Of a DNA stretch of 64,000 bases, positions 18,848-31,388 are shown piece by piece. The DNA is taken from contig NZ_BSTC01000006.1 of the NCBI RefSeq assembly GCF_030269305.1, forward strand, positions 422,666-486,665. Direction: 5' to 3'. The notes beneath the pieces are model-generated. The model was given only the letters and a program-made list of their open reading frames with translations. It had not been told where the DNA came from and ran no database searches. Numbering within the stretch: the first letter of the stretch is position 1; each line of letters starts with the position of its first letter. The DNA comes from Kineosporia sp. NBRC 101731. GTDB lineage: Bacteria; Actinomycetota; Actinomycetes; Actinomycetales; Kineosporiaceae. A program made the position numbers and the translations under genes.

Positions 18848-19003
18848 CAGGATTCTGCCTCTCGATCTGCCGCGTGCCGTGCCGGTAACGCCGTACGTGG
18901 CCAACCGTGCCCGCGGAGTTTTGCTTCCCCGGGCTCTGGAAGCTCTTCCAGCCCCCGGAGGGCCCTCTCTTTCCTCCGGGAGTTTGGCCGGAAACCTCCG
19001 TTT

Positions 19004-19759
19004 CTAGGTATTTTCCGGGCGCGCCCGCCCCGAGCGTTCGACGATGCGCTCCAGCCAGCGTTCCAGGAGGGACTCCTCAGCCGGTTCCAGTGCCTCACTG
19101 CCGGTGAGAGTGAGCTGGGAGTGAAGCTGTCGGGCGGCATCACTGACGGGGTCTTCGGTGGCACTCGTGGCCGGTAGGGCGAGCACCGCGCCGAAGGCGG
19201 CATCGCGCGCCCGGTGGGAGAGGCCTTCGTCGAAGAGGTCCGGCTCGGCGATGCGACTGAGGGCGACGCCGACATTGGACGAAAGGATCAGTTGGGCCGC
19301 ATGGTTCACGTCGATGCGCAGGGCGCCGATCGCTGAGCAGCGCAGGAGGGAGGCTTCGAGCAAGGCGAGGATCTGGCGGCGAGCCTGGCTGTGGGAGTGC
19401 GGACGGGGCGCGAACATCAGCTGGTAGAGCGCGGGGTTGGCGCCGGCGAAGTCCATGTGGTCGTCCCAGCCGGTATGGAGGTCCACCACCGGGTCACCGG
19501 TCTGCTCCAGCTGGGCCTTGTGCCGCGCGTAGCGTTCGAAGCCCGCGTCGGCCACCGCGTCGAGCAGGCCGCGCTTGTCGCCGAAGAGTCGGTACAGGCG
19601 GGGCTGGGTAACGCCGACCGCCTCACACACGGCCCGGGTTGCGATGTCCTGATCTTCGGAGCGGGCCAGGAGCTTCTCCGCAGCCTCGATCATGGCTGTC
19701 CGCAGCAGGTCGTCGTCGGTGTGGGGGCCGCGGCGCGTGGCTTCCGGGGACGCAGTCAT
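19004..19759 (-). CDS. TetR-family transcriptional regulator
   Basis: Protein of 251 residues. The N-terminal helix-turn-helix is in AMIEAAEKLLARSED and ATRAVCEAVGVTQPRLYRLF (about residues 22-60), followed by GDKRGLLDAVADAGFERY. The C-terminal ligand domain (HPDLY-like GANPALYQLMFAP) is of the TetR_C_33 type. It probably represses its own gene and the downstream aldo/keto reductase; an inverted repeat lies 10 bp upstream of its start codon. Confidence 0.88.
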   Translation of the reverse strand: MTASPEATRRGPHTDDDLLRTAMIEAAEKLLARSEDQDIATRAVCEAVGVTQPRLYRLFGDKRGLLDAVADAGFERYARHKAQLEQTGDPVVDLHTGWDDHMDFAGANPALYQLMFAPRPHSHSQARRQILALLEASLLRCSAIGALRIDVNHAAQLILSSNVGVALSRIAEPDLFDEGLSHRARDAAFGAVLALPATSATEDPVSDAARQLHSQLTLTGSEALEPAEESLLERWLERIVERSGRARPENT

Positions 19760-19769
19760 GGATCAATGA

Positions 19770-19784
19770 TACGACCTTTTCGTA
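19770..19784. promoter_or_regulatory. Candidate TetR operator
   Basis: Inverted repeat TACGA-N5-TCGTA, 10 bp upstream of the minus-strand tetR start and overlapping a TATCAT -10-like sequence on that strand. Arm length and spacing fit a TetR dimer. It lies 35 bp from the divergent methyltransferase start and could affect both. Confidence 0.5.
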
Positions 19785-19819
19785 GCGAGGGTTCGCCGAT
19801 GGGGGAGGATAGTAGAGCG

Positions 19820-20455
19820 ATGCGTGACTATGTCTCCTGGCACGACGTCTACAGCGACCCTGACTCGGCCCTGTCCTGGAGGCTGTCGCGGGTCCGCCAC
19901 CACATCACGGAAGCCCTGAACGGCAGACCCGGCGAGCCGATCACGGCCGTGAGTCTGTGCGCCGGAGACGGTCGCGATCTGATCGGCGTGCTGTCCGCCC
20001 GCCCCGACGCCGACCGGGTCGAGGGTGCGCTGGTGGAACTACACCCGGAGCTGGCCGCCCGGGCCCGCACAGCGGTCGGTGAACGAGGGCTGCGGATCAA
20101 GGTCCTCACCGCCGATGCGGGTGCGGCCGAGGCGTACGCCGGTCTGGTCCCCGCCGACCTGGTGCTGATGGTGGGCATCTTCGGCAACCTCACCGACGAG
20201 GATCTGGAGGGTCTGATCCGGGCCGCTCCCGCGTTCTGCCGTCCTGGGGCCACGCTGATCTGGTCGCGGGGCCGGGACGATGACATCGGCGATCTGAACG
20301 ACACCGTCCGGGGCTGGTTCGCGAAGGCCGGATTCAGTGAACTCGCCTACGAGACCAGGGAGGGCGGCGAGCAGGCCGCGATGGGGGTCGTGCGCTACAG
20401 CGGAGACCCGGTGCCGATGGACTTCTCACGCCGGCTCTTCAGCTTCATCCGCTGA
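19820..20455 (+). CDS. Class I SAM-dependent methyltransferase
   Basis: Protein of 211 residues. The SAM-binding motif is AVSLCAGDGRDLIGVL (near residue 47), with an acidic residue after strand 2 (ALVELHPEL) and strand 4 in PADLVLMVGIFGNLTDEDL. The C-terminal half (PAFCRPGATLIWSRGRDDD) is typical of a small family often annotated only as methyltransferase. Substrate unknown. ATG at 19820 follows GGGGGAGGA; the longer in-frame reading overlaps tetR and is not supported. Confidence 0.8.
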   Translation: MRDYVSWHDVYSDPDSALSWRLSRVRHHITEALNGRPGEPITAVSLCAGDGRDLIGVLSARPDADRVEGALVELHPELAARARTAVGERGLRIKVLTADAGAAEAYAGLVPADLVLMVGIFGNLTDEDLEGLIRAAPAFCRPGATLIWSRGRDDDIGDLNDTVRGWFAKAGFSELAYETREGGEQAAMGVVRYSGDPVPMDFSRRLFSFIR

Positions 20456-20506
20456 ATCCGATCGTTCGGTACCCGCGCTGCACCCACGGGATGGAATGAT
20501 CCGGAC

Positions 20507-21070
20507 ATGCAAGACACCGCGGTCGTAACGGTGGCTCCCCGTCGGGTTCGGGTGGGCACGGCCTGGATTCTTCTGGGTGTGGCCGTGGTGGCCTGGATCA
20601 TCTCCGGGAGGGCGGGGCTGATCCTGATGTTCGGGGACCGGGTCGTCAGCGGCACCTGGCTGGCGCTGGGGCTGATCGCCGCGGCGTTCGCAGGCCTCGC
20701 CGGCTTTCCTGCCCGCCGGAAGCACCTGCCGCTCGTCGTTGCGCTGGCCCTGCCGTTCTTCATGGGCATCGCGGCACTCACCCAGACCTCCTTCACCACG
20801 CTGAAGGAGACCGGGACGGACGACTGCCGGATCGTCGTGCGCGAGAGCTCGCTGCTGTACGGCGGTGATGGGGAGTTCTACCGGGTCGGTCCTGGCCGAT
20901 GGGGGATCGGGCGCAGCATCGGCACTTTCGGTCGCAACATACCTTTCCCGACCTTCGCCGACGGTGAGTACGAGATGGCGCGGGTCGGTGGCTCGGTCTT
21001 CCGGCTCAGCACGATGGAGTGGGGTTGGGAGCAGCCGCAGCGCGAATGGACGCTGCGCTGCGACTACTGA
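20507..21070 (+). CDS. Hypothetical membrane protein
   Basis: Protein of 187 residues with three predicted membrane segments in the first half (TAWILLGVAVVAWIISG, WLALGLIAAAFAGLAGF, LPLVVALALPFFMGIAAL) and a C-terminal external part (TDDCRIVVRESSLL..., ending WTLRCDY) with two cysteines that may pair. No family recognised. It starts 51 bp after the methyltransferase and may be co-transcribed with it. Confidence 0.65.
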   Translation: MQDTAVVTVAPRRVRVGTAWILLGVAVVAWIISGRAGLILMFGDRVVSGTWLALGLIAAAFAGLAGFPARRKHLPLVVALALPFFMGIAALTQTSFTTLKETGTDDCRIVVRESSLLYGGDGEFYRVGPGRWGIGRSIGTFGRNIPFPTFADGEYEMARVGGSVFRLSTMEWGWEQPQREWTLRCDY

Positions 21071-21082
21071 CCCGCTGATCTG

Positions 21083-21751
21083 CTACCAGCCGCGTTCGCG
21101 CCACTGGGGCAGGCTCGGGCGCTCCGCGCCGAGCGTGGTGTCCTTGCCGTGGCCCGGGTAGATCCAGGTCTCGTCCGGATAGACGTCGAAGAGGCGTTCC
21201 TCGACGTCACTGATCAGGGTCGCGAAGTTCTCCTTGTTGTCGAACGTGTTCCCTACTCCGCCAGGAAAAAGGCTGTCGCCCGTAAAAGCGTGCACGCTGC
21301 CGTCCGAACTGGTGAGCACCAGCGTGACCGAACCGGGCGTGTGGCCCCGTAGGTGCACGACGTCGAGAGTGAGTTCGCCCACGGTCACCGCGTCGGCGTG
21401 ACGCAGTCGTACGTCGGGCTTGACCGGGAGTTCGTCGGCGTCGTCCTCGCCCGCCAGGGTGGGGGCGTTGGTGACCTCGGCGATCTCCTGCAGTGCCCGG
21501 TGATGGTCCCAGTGCTGGTGCGTGGTGACGATGCCGCGCAGTGGGCCGCCACCCTCACCGATCAGTGTGCGTACGCGCCCGGCGTCGTCGGCCGCGTCGA
21601 TCAACAGCTGGTCGCCGGTCTGCCGGCAGGTGATCAGGTACGCGTTGTTGTCCTGGGGCGAGACGCTCGCCTTCCGGATCACCGCGTCGGGGAGCTCGCG
21701 GACGTCTGCGGGCCCTCCGGGGGTGACTTCTCCGTTGTAGACCATGGCCAT
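21083..21751 (-). CDS. MBL-fold metallo-hydrolase (glyoxalase II-like)
   Basis: Protein of 222 residues with the metallo-beta-lactamase metal motif [12 protein letters not shown] (HxHxDH variant), [14 protein letters not shown] and [13 protein letters not shown], ending in the [11 protein letters not shown] histidine loop. This set of motifs is found in hydroxyacylglutathione-hydrolase-like thioesterases; in actinomycetes the substrate may be a mycothiol or other thioester, which is inference. ATG at 21751 was chosen. It is divergent from uvrA with a 184-bp gap. Confidence 0.85.
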   Translation of the reverse strand: MAMVYNGEVTPGGPADVRELPDAVIRKASVSPQDNNAYLITCRQTGDQLLIDAADDAGRVRTLIGEGGGPLRGIVTTHQHWDHHRALQEIAEVTNAPTLAGEDDADELPVKPDVRLRHADAVTVGELTLDVVHLRGHTPGSVTLVLTSSDGSVHAFTGDSLFPGGVGNTFDNKENFATLISDVEERLFDVYPDETWIYPGHGKDTTLGAERPSLPQWRERGW

Positions 21752-21906
21752 ACCCTGCCATCCCCGGCAGGCCGTCGGGCAACAGCGGGCCGGAGGACGA
21801 GGTGACTGGCGACGTGGGCCGGTCCGGTTTTCACTTCCGCAAATCTTGTCAATGCCGCACCTTGCGCACCGGTGTTCTCGCTGGCGTGCCCGCTCGACGC
21901 GAAGAC

Positions 21907-21928
21907 TGTCGGTGGGGGCACCTAGCAT
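21907..21928 (+). promoter_or_regulatory. RecA-NDp DNA-damage promoter of uvrA
   Basis: TGTCGGTG (21907-21914), 8-nt spacer, TAGCAT (21923-21928). GTG at 21936 follows after 7 nt, predicting a leaderless uvrA mRNA. Confidence 0.85.
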
Positions 21929-21935
21929 GGCCTGC

Positions 21936-24900
21936 GTGAGTGACCGACTGATCGTTCGCGGAGCCCGCGAGCACAACCTGAAGGACGTCTCGCTCGATCT
22001 TCCTCGTGACGCACTGGTGGTTTTCACCGGTCTGTCCGGGTCGGGCAAGTCGTCCCTGGCGTTCGACACCATCTTCGCCGAGGGACAGCGCCGGTACGTC
22101 GAGTCGCTGTCCGCCTACGCCCGGCAGTTCCTCGGCCAGATGGACAAACCCGATGTCGACTTCATCGAAGGGCTGTCACCGGCTGTCTCGATCGACCAGA
22201 AGTCGACATCGCGTAACCCGCGGTCCACCGTCGGCACCATCACCGAGGTGTACGACTACCTGCGCCTGCTCTGGGCGCGGGCCGGGCGGGCACACTGCCC
22301 GATCTGTGGTGAGCCGATCACCAAGCAGACGCCCCAGCAGATCGTCGACCGTCTGCTCGACCTGCCCGAGGGCACGCGCTTCCAGGTGCTCGCCCCGGTC
22401 GTGCGGGCGCGTAAGGGCGAGTTCGTCGACCTCTTCGCCGACCTGCAGACCAAGGGATTCTCCCGGGCCCGGGTCGACGGCAAGGTGGTCTCGCTCGCCG
22501 ATTCACCCACGCTCGACAAGCGTTACAAGCACACGATCGAGGTGGTTGTCGACCGGCTGGCGGCCAAGGCCTCCTCCAAGCAGCGCCTCACCGACTCCGT
22601 CGAGACGGCGTTGCTGCTGGCCAACGGGATCGTGGTGGCCGACCTGGTGGACGAGCCCGAGGGCGCGCCCGACCGGGAACGGCGCTTCAGCGAGAAGATG
22701 GCCTGTCCCAACGAGCACCCGATCGCGATCGACGACGTCGAGCCGCGGGTGTTCTCGTTCAACAACCCGTTCGGTGCCTGCCCCGAGTGCACCGGTATCG
22801 GCACGAAGCTCGAGGTCGACGCCGAGCTGCTGGTGCCCGACGAGGATCTCACCCTGGCCGAGGGAGCGATCATCCCGTGGACGCAGGGTTCGGCGGAGTA
22901 CTTCCTGCGCCTGATGAAAGCCCTGGGCAAAGACCTCGGGTTCAACGTCAACACTCCGTGGCGGGCCCTGCCGGAGCGGGCGAGGACGGCTCTGCTCGAG
23001 GGGCAGGACTACCAGGTCCACGTGAAGTTCAAGAACCGCTTCGGCCGGGAACGCTCCTACACCACGGGTTTCGAGGGTGTCATCCCGTTCATCCAGCGTC
23101 GCCACTCGGAGACCGAGTCGGACTGGAGTCGCGAGCGGTACGAAGGCTTCATGCGGCAGATCCCGTGCCCCGTCTGTAAGGGAAGCCGCCTGCGTCCCGA
23201 GGTGCTGGCCGTCACGGTCGGTGGCCGGTCGATCGCTGACGTCTGTGCGCTGCCGCTGCGTGAGGCCGCAGAATTCCTCGGTTCGCTCGAGTTGACCAGT
23301 CGTGAGAAGCAGATCGCCGACCAGGTGCTGAAGGAGATCCACGCCCGCGTCGGCTTCCTGCTCGACGTCGGCCTGGAGTACCTGTCGCTCGACCGGGCTG
23401 CGGGCACACTGTCCGGTGGTGAGGCGCAGCGCATCCGGCTGGCCACGCAGATCGGGTCCGGGCTGGTCGGTGTGCTCTATGTGCTGGACGAGCCGAGTAT
23501 CGGTCTGCACCAGCGCGACAACCGGCGCCTGATCGACACTCTCACGCGTCTGCGTAACCTGGGTAACACGCTGATCGTCGTCGAGCACGACGAGGACACG
23601 ATCCGTGCCGCCGACTGGGCGGTCGACATCGGTCCGGGCGCGGGCGAGCACGGTGGTTACGTCGTGCACTCCGGCACCGTGAAAGAGCTGTACGAGCACC
23701 CCACCTCGCTGACCGGCATGTACCTGTCGGGCCGCAAGGAGATCGAGGTCCCACAGGTCCGGCGCCCGCGTGACCCGAAGCGTCAGCTGACCGTGGTGGG
23801 AGCTCGCGAGCACAACCTCAAGGGCCTGGACGTCTCGTTCCCGCTGGGTTGTCTGGTGGCGGTCACCGGGGTGAGTGGCTCCGGCAAGTCCACGCTGGTC
23901 AACGACATCCTTTACACCGTGCTGGCCAACAAGCTGAACGGCGCCCGCCAGGTGGCCGGCCGGCACAAGACGGTGAAGGGCCTGGAGCACCTCGACAAGG
24001 TGGTCCACGTCGACCAGAGCCCGATCGGCCGTACCCCGCGCTCGAACCCCGCCACCTACACCGGGGTCTGGGACCACGTGCGGAAGCTGTTCGCGCAGAC
24101 CCAGGAGGCCAAGGTCCGCGGTTACCAGCCGGGCCGGTTCTCGTTCAACGTCAAGGGTGGCCGCTGCGAGGCGTGCTCCGGCGACGGCACCATCAAGATC
24201 GAGATGAACTTCCTGCCCGACGTCTACGTGCCGTGCGAGGTCTGCCAGGGAGCCCGGTACAACCGGGAGACCCTCGAGGTGCACTTCAAGGGCAAGACCG
24301 TGGCCGACGTGCTGGACATGCCGATCGAAGAGGCAGCCGAGTTCTTCGAGGCCGTCCCGGCGATCGCCCGGCACCTGCGCACCCTGGTGGACGTCGGCCT
24401 CGGGTACGTGCGTCTGGGCCAGTCGGCGCCGACCTTGTCCGGCGGTGAGGCGCAGCGCGTGAAGCTGGCCAGCGAGCTGCAGAAGCGCTCGACCGGCCGC
24501 AGCATCTACGTGCTGGACGAGCCGACCACGGGTCTGCACTTCGAGGACATCCGCAAGTTGCTGGGAGTGCTCCAGGGACTGGTGGACAAGGGCAACTCGG
24601 TCCTGGTCATCGAGCACAACCTCGACGTGATCAAGTCGTCCGACTGGATCGTCGACCTCGGTCCTGAGGGCGGTAGCGGCGGCGGCACCCTGGTCGCCGA
24701 GGGCACGCCGGAAGACGTCGCGACGGTTCCGGAGAGCCACACGGGCCGCTTCCTCGCCGATCTCCTCGACATCGAGAACCCGAACGCGATCGAGGGCCGC
24801 GGGGCGGAGATCAAGAAGTCCCGGTCGGTCGCCGCGACGATCACGAGTGTCGGCCAGTCCGCCACCAGTAAGGCGGTTCCGGCCAAGAACGCAGCGGCCA

Positions 24901-25106
24901 AGAGCACGGCAGCCAAGAGCACGGCAGCCAAGAGCGCAGCGGCCAAGAGCACGGCCACCAAGAGCGTGACGGCGAAGACCACGGCGGCGAAGAAAGCACC
25001 CGCAGCCAAGAAGGCCCCGGCGAAGAAGGTGGTGTCCCCGGCCCGGGCCGCATCCAAGCGGGTCGATCTGGACGCTTCGGATTCGGTGAGTCCGCGGCGT
25101 CGTTAG
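21936..25106 (+). CDS. uvrA: UvrABC system protein A with Lys/Ala-rich C-terminal tail
   Basis: Damage-recognition ATPase of nucleotide excision repair, 1056 residues. It has two ABC modules: Walker [10 protein letters not shown] near residue 32 and GVSGSGKST near 645, with signature motifs [15 protein letters not shown] and [15 protein letters not shown], and zinc-finger pairs CPIC, CPVC/CPEC and CEAC/CEVC. The core ends near residue 955. About 100 further residues follow, rich in AAK, AKS and AKKAP units, like the tails of histone H1 or mycobacterial HupB; usual UvrA proteins stop near 950-980. GTG at 21936 is set by the damage promoter and family alignment; the in-frame reading upstream is spurious. 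A terminator follows. Confidence 0.97.
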   Translation: MSDRLIVRGAREHNLKDVSLDLPRDALVVFTGLSGSGKSSLAFDTIFAEGQRRYVESLSAYARQFLGQMDKPDVDFIEGLSPAVSIDQKSTSRNPRSTVGTITEVYDYLRLLWARAGRAHCPICGEPITKQTPQQIVDRLLDLPEGTRFQVLAPVVRARKGEFVDLFADLQTKGFSRARVDGKVVSLADSPTLDKRYKHTIEVVVDRLAAKASSKQRLTDSVETALLLANGIVVADLVDEPEGAPDRERRFSEKMACPNEHPIAIDDVEPRVFSFNNPFGACPECTGIGTKLEVDAELLVPDEDLTLAEGAIIPWTQGSAEYFLRLMKALGKDLGFNVNTPWRALPERARTALLEGQDYQVHVKFKNRFGRERSYTTGFEGVIPFIQRRHSETESDWSRERYEGFMRQIPCPVCKGSRLRPEVLAVTVGGRSIADVCALPLREAAEFLGSLELTSREKQIADQVLKEIHARVGFLLDVGLEYLSLDRAAGTLSGGEAQRIRLATQIGSGLVGVLYVLDEPSIGLHQRDNRRLIDTLTRLRNLGNTLIVVEHDEDTIRAADWAVDIGPGAGEHGGYVVHSGTVKELYEHPTSLTGMYLSGRKEIEVPQVRRPRDPKRQLTVVGAREHNLKGLDVSFPLGCLVAVTGVSGSGKSTLVNDILYTVLANKLNGARQVAGRHKTVKGLEHLDKVVHVDQSPIGRTPRSNPATYTGVWDHVRKLFAQTQEAKVRGYQPGRFSFNVKGGRCEACSGDGTIKIEMNFLPDVYVPCEVCQGARYNRETLEVHFKGKTVADVLDMPIEEAAEFFEAVPAIARHLRTLVDVGLGYVRLGQSAPTLSGGEAQRVKLASELQKRSTGRSIYVLDEPTTGLHFEDIRKLLGVLQGLVDKGNSVLVIEHNLDVIKSSDWIVDLGPEGGSGGGTLVAEGTPEDVATVPESHTGRFLADLLDIENPNAIEGRGAEIKKSRSVAATITSVGQSATSKAVPAKNAAAKSTAAKSTAAKSAAAKSTATKSVTAKTTAAKKAPAAKKAPAKKVVSPARAASKRVDLDASDSVSPRRR
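24885..25030 (+). repeat. Tandem AAKS/AKKAP coding repeats in the uvrA tail
   Basis: About 150 bp of imperfect 15-bp units encode a series of short [10 protein letters not shown] and AKKAP modules. Both codon and peptide repeats are evident. The stretch is in frame and strongly basic. Confidence 0.8.
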
Positions 25107-25113
25107 CTCGGGC

Positions 25114-25150
25114 GGGACGGGGTGTCTCCGGCACGAAGACACCTCGTCCC
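25114..25150 (+). terminator. uvrA terminator hairpin
   Basis: Stem 25114-25126 pairs with 25138-25150 over 13 bp (one G-U) with an 11-nt loop, starting 8 bp after the uvrA stop codon. Confidence 0.75.
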
Positions 25151-25197
25151 TGAGCAGCAGTCGGCAGAGGGGGGCCGCAGGGCCGGCGTGGTGCGGC

Positions 25198-25911
25198 TCA
25201 GGACCGGTCGAGCTCGGGCCGGGTCAGGCCGAACGAGGCTCGGCAGGAGTTCATCCCCGTGACCTGGACAGCGGGGCGGGTGCCTCCACGCCAGCTTTCT
25301 GCGGTCAGGCGGAGCCGATCGGAGATCAGCGCCTCGCCGTCACGAGCGTCCACGCGGATGCCGTCAGGCCGGTAGCCGAGTTTGCGGGAGACACCCTGAG
25401 ACGCGCGGTTGTCCGGGAACACCTCGGTCAGCGCCGCAGTGGCGCCGAGATGATCGAAGGCCAGCACGAGCAGGCCTGTCCGGGCCTCGGTTCCGTAGCC
25501 GTGGCCCTGGTGCGGCAGGCCCAGCCACGATCCGCTGGTGACCTCCCGGACCACGGGGAAGTCCTGGGCGCGAAGGCCCACGAGGCCGATCGGCCGTCCG
25601 GCCAGGAAAACCCCCAGATTCAGCGCCCACGACGCCACGTCCCAGGCCGCGAGGTCACGCCAGTGCGACTGCAGCACGTTCCGGGCCCGGTCCGCCGGGG
25701 AACCGTCCGTCCATGGCGTCAGGAACGGACGCTCACCCGCAGGATGCACACCCTGGCCGGCGACCTCCGCTATCTCGGCGATCTCTTCCTCGCGGGGAAG
25801 GCGTAGCTCGAGGCGTGGTGTGACGACGGAGAGTCCGTACAGCGGCCAGAGGTCGGGGAGCACACCGCGGGATTCTGCCAGCCGCTCACGGACGAACGGC
25901 GAAGAACACAC
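25198..25911 (-). CDS. GNAT-family N-acetyltransferase (RimJ/RimL-like)
   Basis: Protein of up to 237 residues. It has the opening TPRLELRLPREEEIAEI of RimJ/RimL enzymes, the acetyl-CoA binding strand and loop in GLPHQGHGYGTEARTGLL, and VFPDNRASQGVSRKLGYRPDG, the usual NxAS...LGY ending. Acceptor (protein N-terminus or small molecule) unknown. The first 25 residues are not conserved; GTG 25911 or an internal GTG at 25893 are possible starts. Confidence 0.82.
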   Translation of the reverse strand: MCSSPFVRERLAESRGVLPDLWPLYGLSVVTPRLELRLPREEEIAEIAEVAGQGVHPAGERPFLTPWTDGSPADRARNVLQSHWRDLAAWDVASWALNLGVFLAGRPIGLVGLRAQDFPVVREVTSGSWLGLPHQGHGYGTEARTGLLVLAFDHLGATAALTEVFPDNRASQGVSRKLGYRPDGIRVDARDGEALISDRLRLTAESWRGGTRPAVQVTGMNSCRASFGLTRPELDRS

Positions 25912-25955
25912 TCATCCGGTGTCCCTTTGGCGGCTTTTTCGGGCACTCTGTAGCG

Positions 25956-26903
25956 GTGCGAGAAGCATCCGTAACAGAGTCCACCGTCGTCAGCCCGTCC
26001 TCACGCGGGAGCGCTTATTACGACCGCTGGTACTCCGACATGCAGATGTCACCGGTCAAGGACGCCATCCTGGCCCGCCGCCTCGGAATGCCGGCCGACT
26101 TCGGTCCGGTCGGCGTGCTGCCGTTCGGGGCGCTGGACGAGGTCACCGAAGGGCTGGCCCTGACCGAGGGTGCTTTGCTGGCCGACATTGCTTGTGGCCG
26201 GGGCGGTTACGGGATCGAAGTGGCCCGGCGGGCGGATGCGCGGCTGGCGGGGGTCGACTTCTCCGCCGTCGCGCTCGGGCAGGCCCGGCGTACGGCGGCC
26301 CGCCGGCTGGGGCGGGAAGTGACAGCAGCTGATCTGGGGAGGCCGGCGCGGACCGGTCTACCGGGGCCGCGGGCGAACGGCGACAGCCCGAGTGCTGCGC
26401 AGGACGCCCCGCACGGCACACCGGCCAACACCGGCTGGCCCGGCTCACCGTACCTGGACACCGACCGTGCGCAGTTCTGGCTCGGCACGCTGACCGGCAC
26501 CGGTCTGTCCACGGAGTCGGTCGATGCCCTGCTGTGCACCGACTCGATCCAGCTCGCCGGTCCGCCGGCTGCTGCGCTCGCTGAATTCCGCAGGGTGCTG
26601 CGCCGTGGGGGCCGGCTCGTGCTCACCACCTGGCTGGCCACGGATCCGGGCGATGCCCGGGTGCCGGAACGGATCCGGCGGCTCGATCTGCGGCGGGACC
26701 TGACCGATGCCGGCTTTGAGGACGTCGTGGTCGAGGAGCGCCCGGAGTGGGCGGCCGCGGAACGAGGCCTGTACGAGGAGGCCGTCACCACCCCGAACGA
26801 CGGGAATGACCTGGCGCTGGCCTCGCTGCAGGATGAGGGGCGTGCGGCCCTGGAGGACTTCGACAAGCTGCGACGGGTCGTGGCCTTCGCGACCCGACCG
26901 TAG
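25956..26903 (+). CDS. Class I SAM-dependent methyltransferase with low-complexity insertion
   Basis: Protein of 315 residues. SAM motif I is LLADIACGRGGYGIEVAR (near residue 74) with VDFSAVALGQAR as motif II. Strand 4 (VDALLCTDSIQLAG) and RVLRRGGRLVLTTWLA complete the fold. Between motif II and strand 4 there is an insertion of roughly 50 residues rich in Pro, Gly and Ala (GLPGPRANGDSPSAAQDA and following) where family members normally have a short loop. Substrate unknown. Divergent from the GNAT gene; a strong hairpin follows. Confidence 0.8.
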   Translation: MREASVTESTVVSPSSRGSAYYDRWYSDMQMSPVKDAILARRLGMPADFGPVGVLPFGALDEVTEGLALTEGALLADIACGRGGYGIEVARRADARLAGVDFSAVALGQARRTAARRLGREVTAADLGRPARTGLPGPRANGDSPSAAQDAPHGTPANTGWPGSPYLDTDRAQFWLGTLTGTGLSTESVDALLCTDSIQLAGPPAAALAEFRRVLRRGGRLVLTTWLATDPGDARVPERIRRLDLRRDLTDAGFEDVVVEERPEWAAAERGLYEEAVTTPNDGNDLALASLQDEGRAALEDFDKLRRVVAFATRP

Positions 26904-26910
26904 ACCGAGC

Positions 26911-26945
26911 GGTGGACGTCGACGAGAAGCTCGTCGACGTCCACC
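26911..26945 (+). terminator. Terminator hairpin after the methyltransferase
   Basis: A perfect 16-bp stem (26911-26926 and 26930-26945) with a 3-nt AAG loop, 8 bp past the stop codon. Confidence 0.75.
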
Positions 26946-27131
26946 ATTTCGGAGCTTCGGCGGATCGTGGGTGCAGGTGTTCGGGGTGGGGCTGTGGGGG
27001 TGTTGACCTGCGACCGCAGAGGCACGATCCGCGCGGTGTGTGAGCGGTGAGGGCCGCCCACGGATGCGGACGCGGAGCTGAAGGCGGAAACTCCTGGGGC
27101 TCAAGAGCATCCGCCCTGACCGGTCCGGTGG

Positions 27132-27188
27132 CTACTTGAAGTACTGGTACACGACGTAGACGACGAGCAGGATGATCAGGACTTCCAT
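27132..27188 (-). CDS. Putative 18-residue membrane peptide
   Basis: The reading frame encodes MEVLIILLVVYVVYQYFK, almost entirely hydrophobic with a charged C-terminus, i.e. one short membrane helix. A good ribosome site (AAGGTGAG) lies 5 nt before the ATG. It stands alone between a terminator hairpin and metH. No known small-protein family was recognised. It could be a real micropeptide, or a chance frame; the ribosome site and composition favour the former modestly. Confidence 0.4.
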   Translation of the reverse strand: MEVLIILLVVYVVYQYFK

Positions 27189-27388
27189 GGGCACCTCACC
27201 TTGGCCGAAGGGGTCCTGGAAATAGTCATCCGCGGGAACCGGGCAGACAAGGTGCTCCTGGTGCCCTGCCGGGACCGGCTGCTGCACCGCCCGGCGGCCA
27301 TCCGCAGGACAGGTGCCATGTGACAGGCCCGGTGCCGGGGTGTACGAGGGCACAACCCGTGCACTGCGGATGCACTCTGGGAACTGCT

Positions 27389-27417
27389 GGCGACGGACCC
27401 GGCCCGGGCCCGTCGCC
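27389..27417 (-). terminator. metH terminator hairpin
   Basis: GGCGACGG (27389-27396) pairs with CCGTCGCC (27410-27417) and an inner CCCGG/CCGGG stem extends the hairpin. It lies 9 bp past the metH stop codon on the minus strand. Confidence 0.65.
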
Positions 27418-27425
27418 GTGTCGTG

Positions 27426-31061
<3,636 letters not shown>

Positions 31062-31098
31062 CTTGCAACCCCACTCCGACACGGAATCGACATGTTCT

Positions 31099-31182
31099 GA
31101 GAGGGGCGCCCTTCTGTGTTCTGAGCCTCGGTGAGCGTGGCGGGCTCTGTTGGTGGCAGTGCCCGTTGCAGCGCCTCTCACG
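31099..31182 (-). promoter_or_regulatory. Candidate S-adenosylhomocysteine (SAH) riboswitch of metH
   Basis: On the minus strand the leader reads GUGAG-AG-GCGCUGCAACGGGC, matching the start of the SAH riboswitch consensus. P1 is GUGAG (31177-31181) with CUCAC (31131-31135); P2 is CGGGC (31161-31165) with GCCCG (31141-31145); the pseudoknot pairs GGCGCU (31170-31175) with GGCGCC (31105-31110). The joining sequence CCACGCUC is close to the known CCAGGCUC. It ends about 38 nt before the metH ATG. This riboswitch class is known to control ahcY and met genes and turns expression on when SAH is bound. Confidence 0.72.
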
Positions 31183-31388
31183 TGCGGCCGACGCACAAGT
31201 TTACGAGGTACGGGCCCAGATGCCGAGTCGCGGGGGACCAACGGGGTGGTCGATACCTTTCCGGCCGACACTTCCGCACCTGAAAATGGGGGACGCGGGT
31301 GAGTCCGGTGGGTGGTTCGGTCGCGGAACGTCCAGGATGGGGAATGTCCGGATCGTCCGTCGGAAGGATTCTCGTGGAGTCGCTGGTC

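Noticed and set aside
18990..19018. CCGGAAA...TTTTCCGG inverted repeat at the end of the TetR gene
   Set aside because: Arms are short and the site overlaps the tetR coding end; it could be a weak terminator or chance, with no further support.
21241..21260. GAACGTGTTC as a LexA (SOS) box
   Set aside because: Actinobacterial boxes need GAAC-N4-GTTC; here the spacing is 2 and it lies inside the MBL hydrolase gene.
22503..25142. Long minus-strand open frame opposite uvrA (879 codons) and similar long antisense frames opposite metH, uvrB and polA
   Set aside because: These are shadows caused by GC-rich third codon positions; they are His/Arg/Val/Asp-rich without domain motifs and lie opposite certain genes.
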